From positions 1 to 64,000 of the forward strand of contig NZ_RHFH01000002.1 of NCBI RefSeq assembly GCF_004745075.1: a stretch of 64,000 nt of DNA, in the 5' to 3' direction. Positions 63,435-64,000 of this stretch are shown here, one piece after another. Below the pieces are notes generated by a model. The model made no database searches, had not been told where the DNA came from, and saw only the letters and a list, made by a program, of their open reading frames with translations. Made by a program: the position numbers and the translations under genes. This DNA is from Brevibacterium sp. S111. Lineage in GTDB: Bacteria; Actinomycetota; Actinomycetes; Actinomycetales; Brevibacteriaceae. The stretch's first letter is position 1, and each line of letters starts with the position of its first letter.

Positions 63435-64000
63435 ATGCCTGACAGAACCCATGGAGACGCGGCGCTCAATGCCGCTCGGCGAGCGCGGGACCTCGCGGCG
63501 GCCACCGCCGACGACACCGTCGACCTCGTGGTCATCGGCGGCGGATTCACCGGTGTCGGCGTCGCCCTCGACGCCGTGACCCGGGGACTCAGCGTGGTCC
63601 TCATCGAACGCGGCGACCTCGCCTCGGGCACGAGCAGCTGGTCATCGAAGCTCGCCCACGGCGGTCTGCGCTATCTGGCCAAGCTCGACTTCTCCATCGC
63701 CTGGGAATCCGCCCTCGAACGCGGTCGGCTGATGGGCAGGATCGCACCGCATCTCATCCGTCCGCTGCCATTGGTCATGCCCCTCCATTCCGGGGTCGGC
63801 CGCCTCGATGCCGCGATGTTCGGAATCGGCTTCTTCGCCGGCGACGTCCTGCGCAGGCTCGCACGCACTCCGGCATCCCTGCTGCCCCGTCCCAGTCGCG
63901 TCTCGGCCGCCGCCGTGCGCGAGCAGGTTCCCGCCGCGGACGCCGAGGGACTCCGCGGCGGCCTGCTCAGCTGGGACGGTCAGCTCATCGACGACGCCCG
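63435..64000 (+). CDS. glpD: Glycerol-3-phosphate dehydrogenase, partial
   Basis: The first 188 codons from the ATG at 63435; the gene runs past the window edge. GGGFTGVG at 35-42 is the FAD loop, and RGDLASGTSSWSSKLAHGGLRYL is the FAD-side signature of GlpD, a membrane-associated enzyme that oxidises glycerol-3-phosphate to dihydroxyacetone phosphate. Its natural start is confused by a 10-bp tandem duplication that creates an earlier ATG (63425) giving a five-codon frame (MPEDA) that ends inside glpD. The AAGGAG at 63414-63419 is well spaced for that earlier ATG, not for glpD. Confidence 0.88.
   Translation, partial: MPDRTHGDAALNAARRARDLAAATADDTVDLVVIGGGFTGVGVALDAVTRGLSVVLIERGDLASGTSSWSSKLAHGGLRYLAKLDFSIAWESALERGRLMGRIAPHLIRPLPLVMPLHSGVGRLDAAMFGIGFFAGDVLRRLARTPASLLPRPSRVSAAAVREQVPAADAEGLRGGLLSWDGQLIDDA

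Overview
The window is 64 kb of dense, high-GC DNA with short intergenic gaps, AAGGAG-type ribosome sites, frequent GTG and TTG starts and many 1-4 bp stop/start overlaps. This fits an actinobacterium. The gene content (a dimethylglycine oxidase very like the Arthrobacter enzyme, glycine betaine oxygenase, TRAP transporter, phenylacetate cluster) suggests the Micrococcales, possibly Brevibacterium or a relative. The genus is an inference from memory of protein families, not from a search. No rRNA, tRNA, CRISPR array, transposase, phage or plasmid gene was seen.

Layout. 1-3.8 kb: a decayed IclR regulator, an HpcH/HpaI aldolase, a RibD-like reductase, an FMN reductase and an HMG-CoA lyase. 4-5.8 kb: a lower-GC Schlafen/AlbA-type ATPase, the most foreign-looking gene. 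5.8-17.8 kb: mixed metabolism (RibD-like reductase, CoA-transferase, large acidic unknown protein, FAH-family hydrolase, amino-acid permease coupled to a universal stress protein, ArsR/SRPBCC pair, GntR regulator, gamma-glutamyltransferase, DUF1275 protein). 17.9-18.9 kb: a protein with two PCC-like domains. 18.9-26.8 kb: a seven-gene minus-strand operon (thiolase, acyl-CoA ligase, SDR, TRAP DctP-DctQ-DctM, SDR) that looks like uptake, CoA activation and oxidation of an unidentified carboxylic acid. 27-37.8 kb: glycine betaine breakdown (Rieske oxygenase and reductase, MFS transporter, dimethylglycine oxidase, LysR regulator, glutathione-independent formaldehyde dehydrogenase), then an M20 amidohydrolase. 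37.8-51.4 kb: many single genes and regulators, including a MarR gene facing a frameshifted drug exporter, an OFA-family transporter with a 56-residue partner, and an HtrA-like protease. 51.4-62.6 kb: a phenylacetate (paa) catabolic region, paaABCDE-J-F-H-G on the minus strand and paaI-K-R on the plus strand, with likely TetR operators in the gap between them. 62.7-64 kb: a second TetR regulator divergent from glpD, which runs off the window.

How the genes work together. The paa region encodes ligation of phenylacetate to CoA, ring epoxidation (PaaABCDE), isomerisation (PaaG) and beta-oxidation (PaaF, PaaH, PaaJ). The ring-opening PaaZ is not in the window. In the betaine region the oxygenase and the oxidase both release one-carbon units as formaldehyde or methylene-folate, and the adjacent dehydrogenase would detoxify formaldehyde.

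Non-coding signals that the genes do not explain: an 11-mer, CGCCGAGGCGG, found about 30 times on both strands, in three reading frames and between genes; two sets of 22-23 bp tandem repeats that run across the stop codon of a regulator gene; two copies of a roughly 53-bp palindromic element; a 38-bp loopless palindrome; and a 10-bp tandem duplication at the glpD start that creates a five-codon upstream reading frame. All counts were made by eye.
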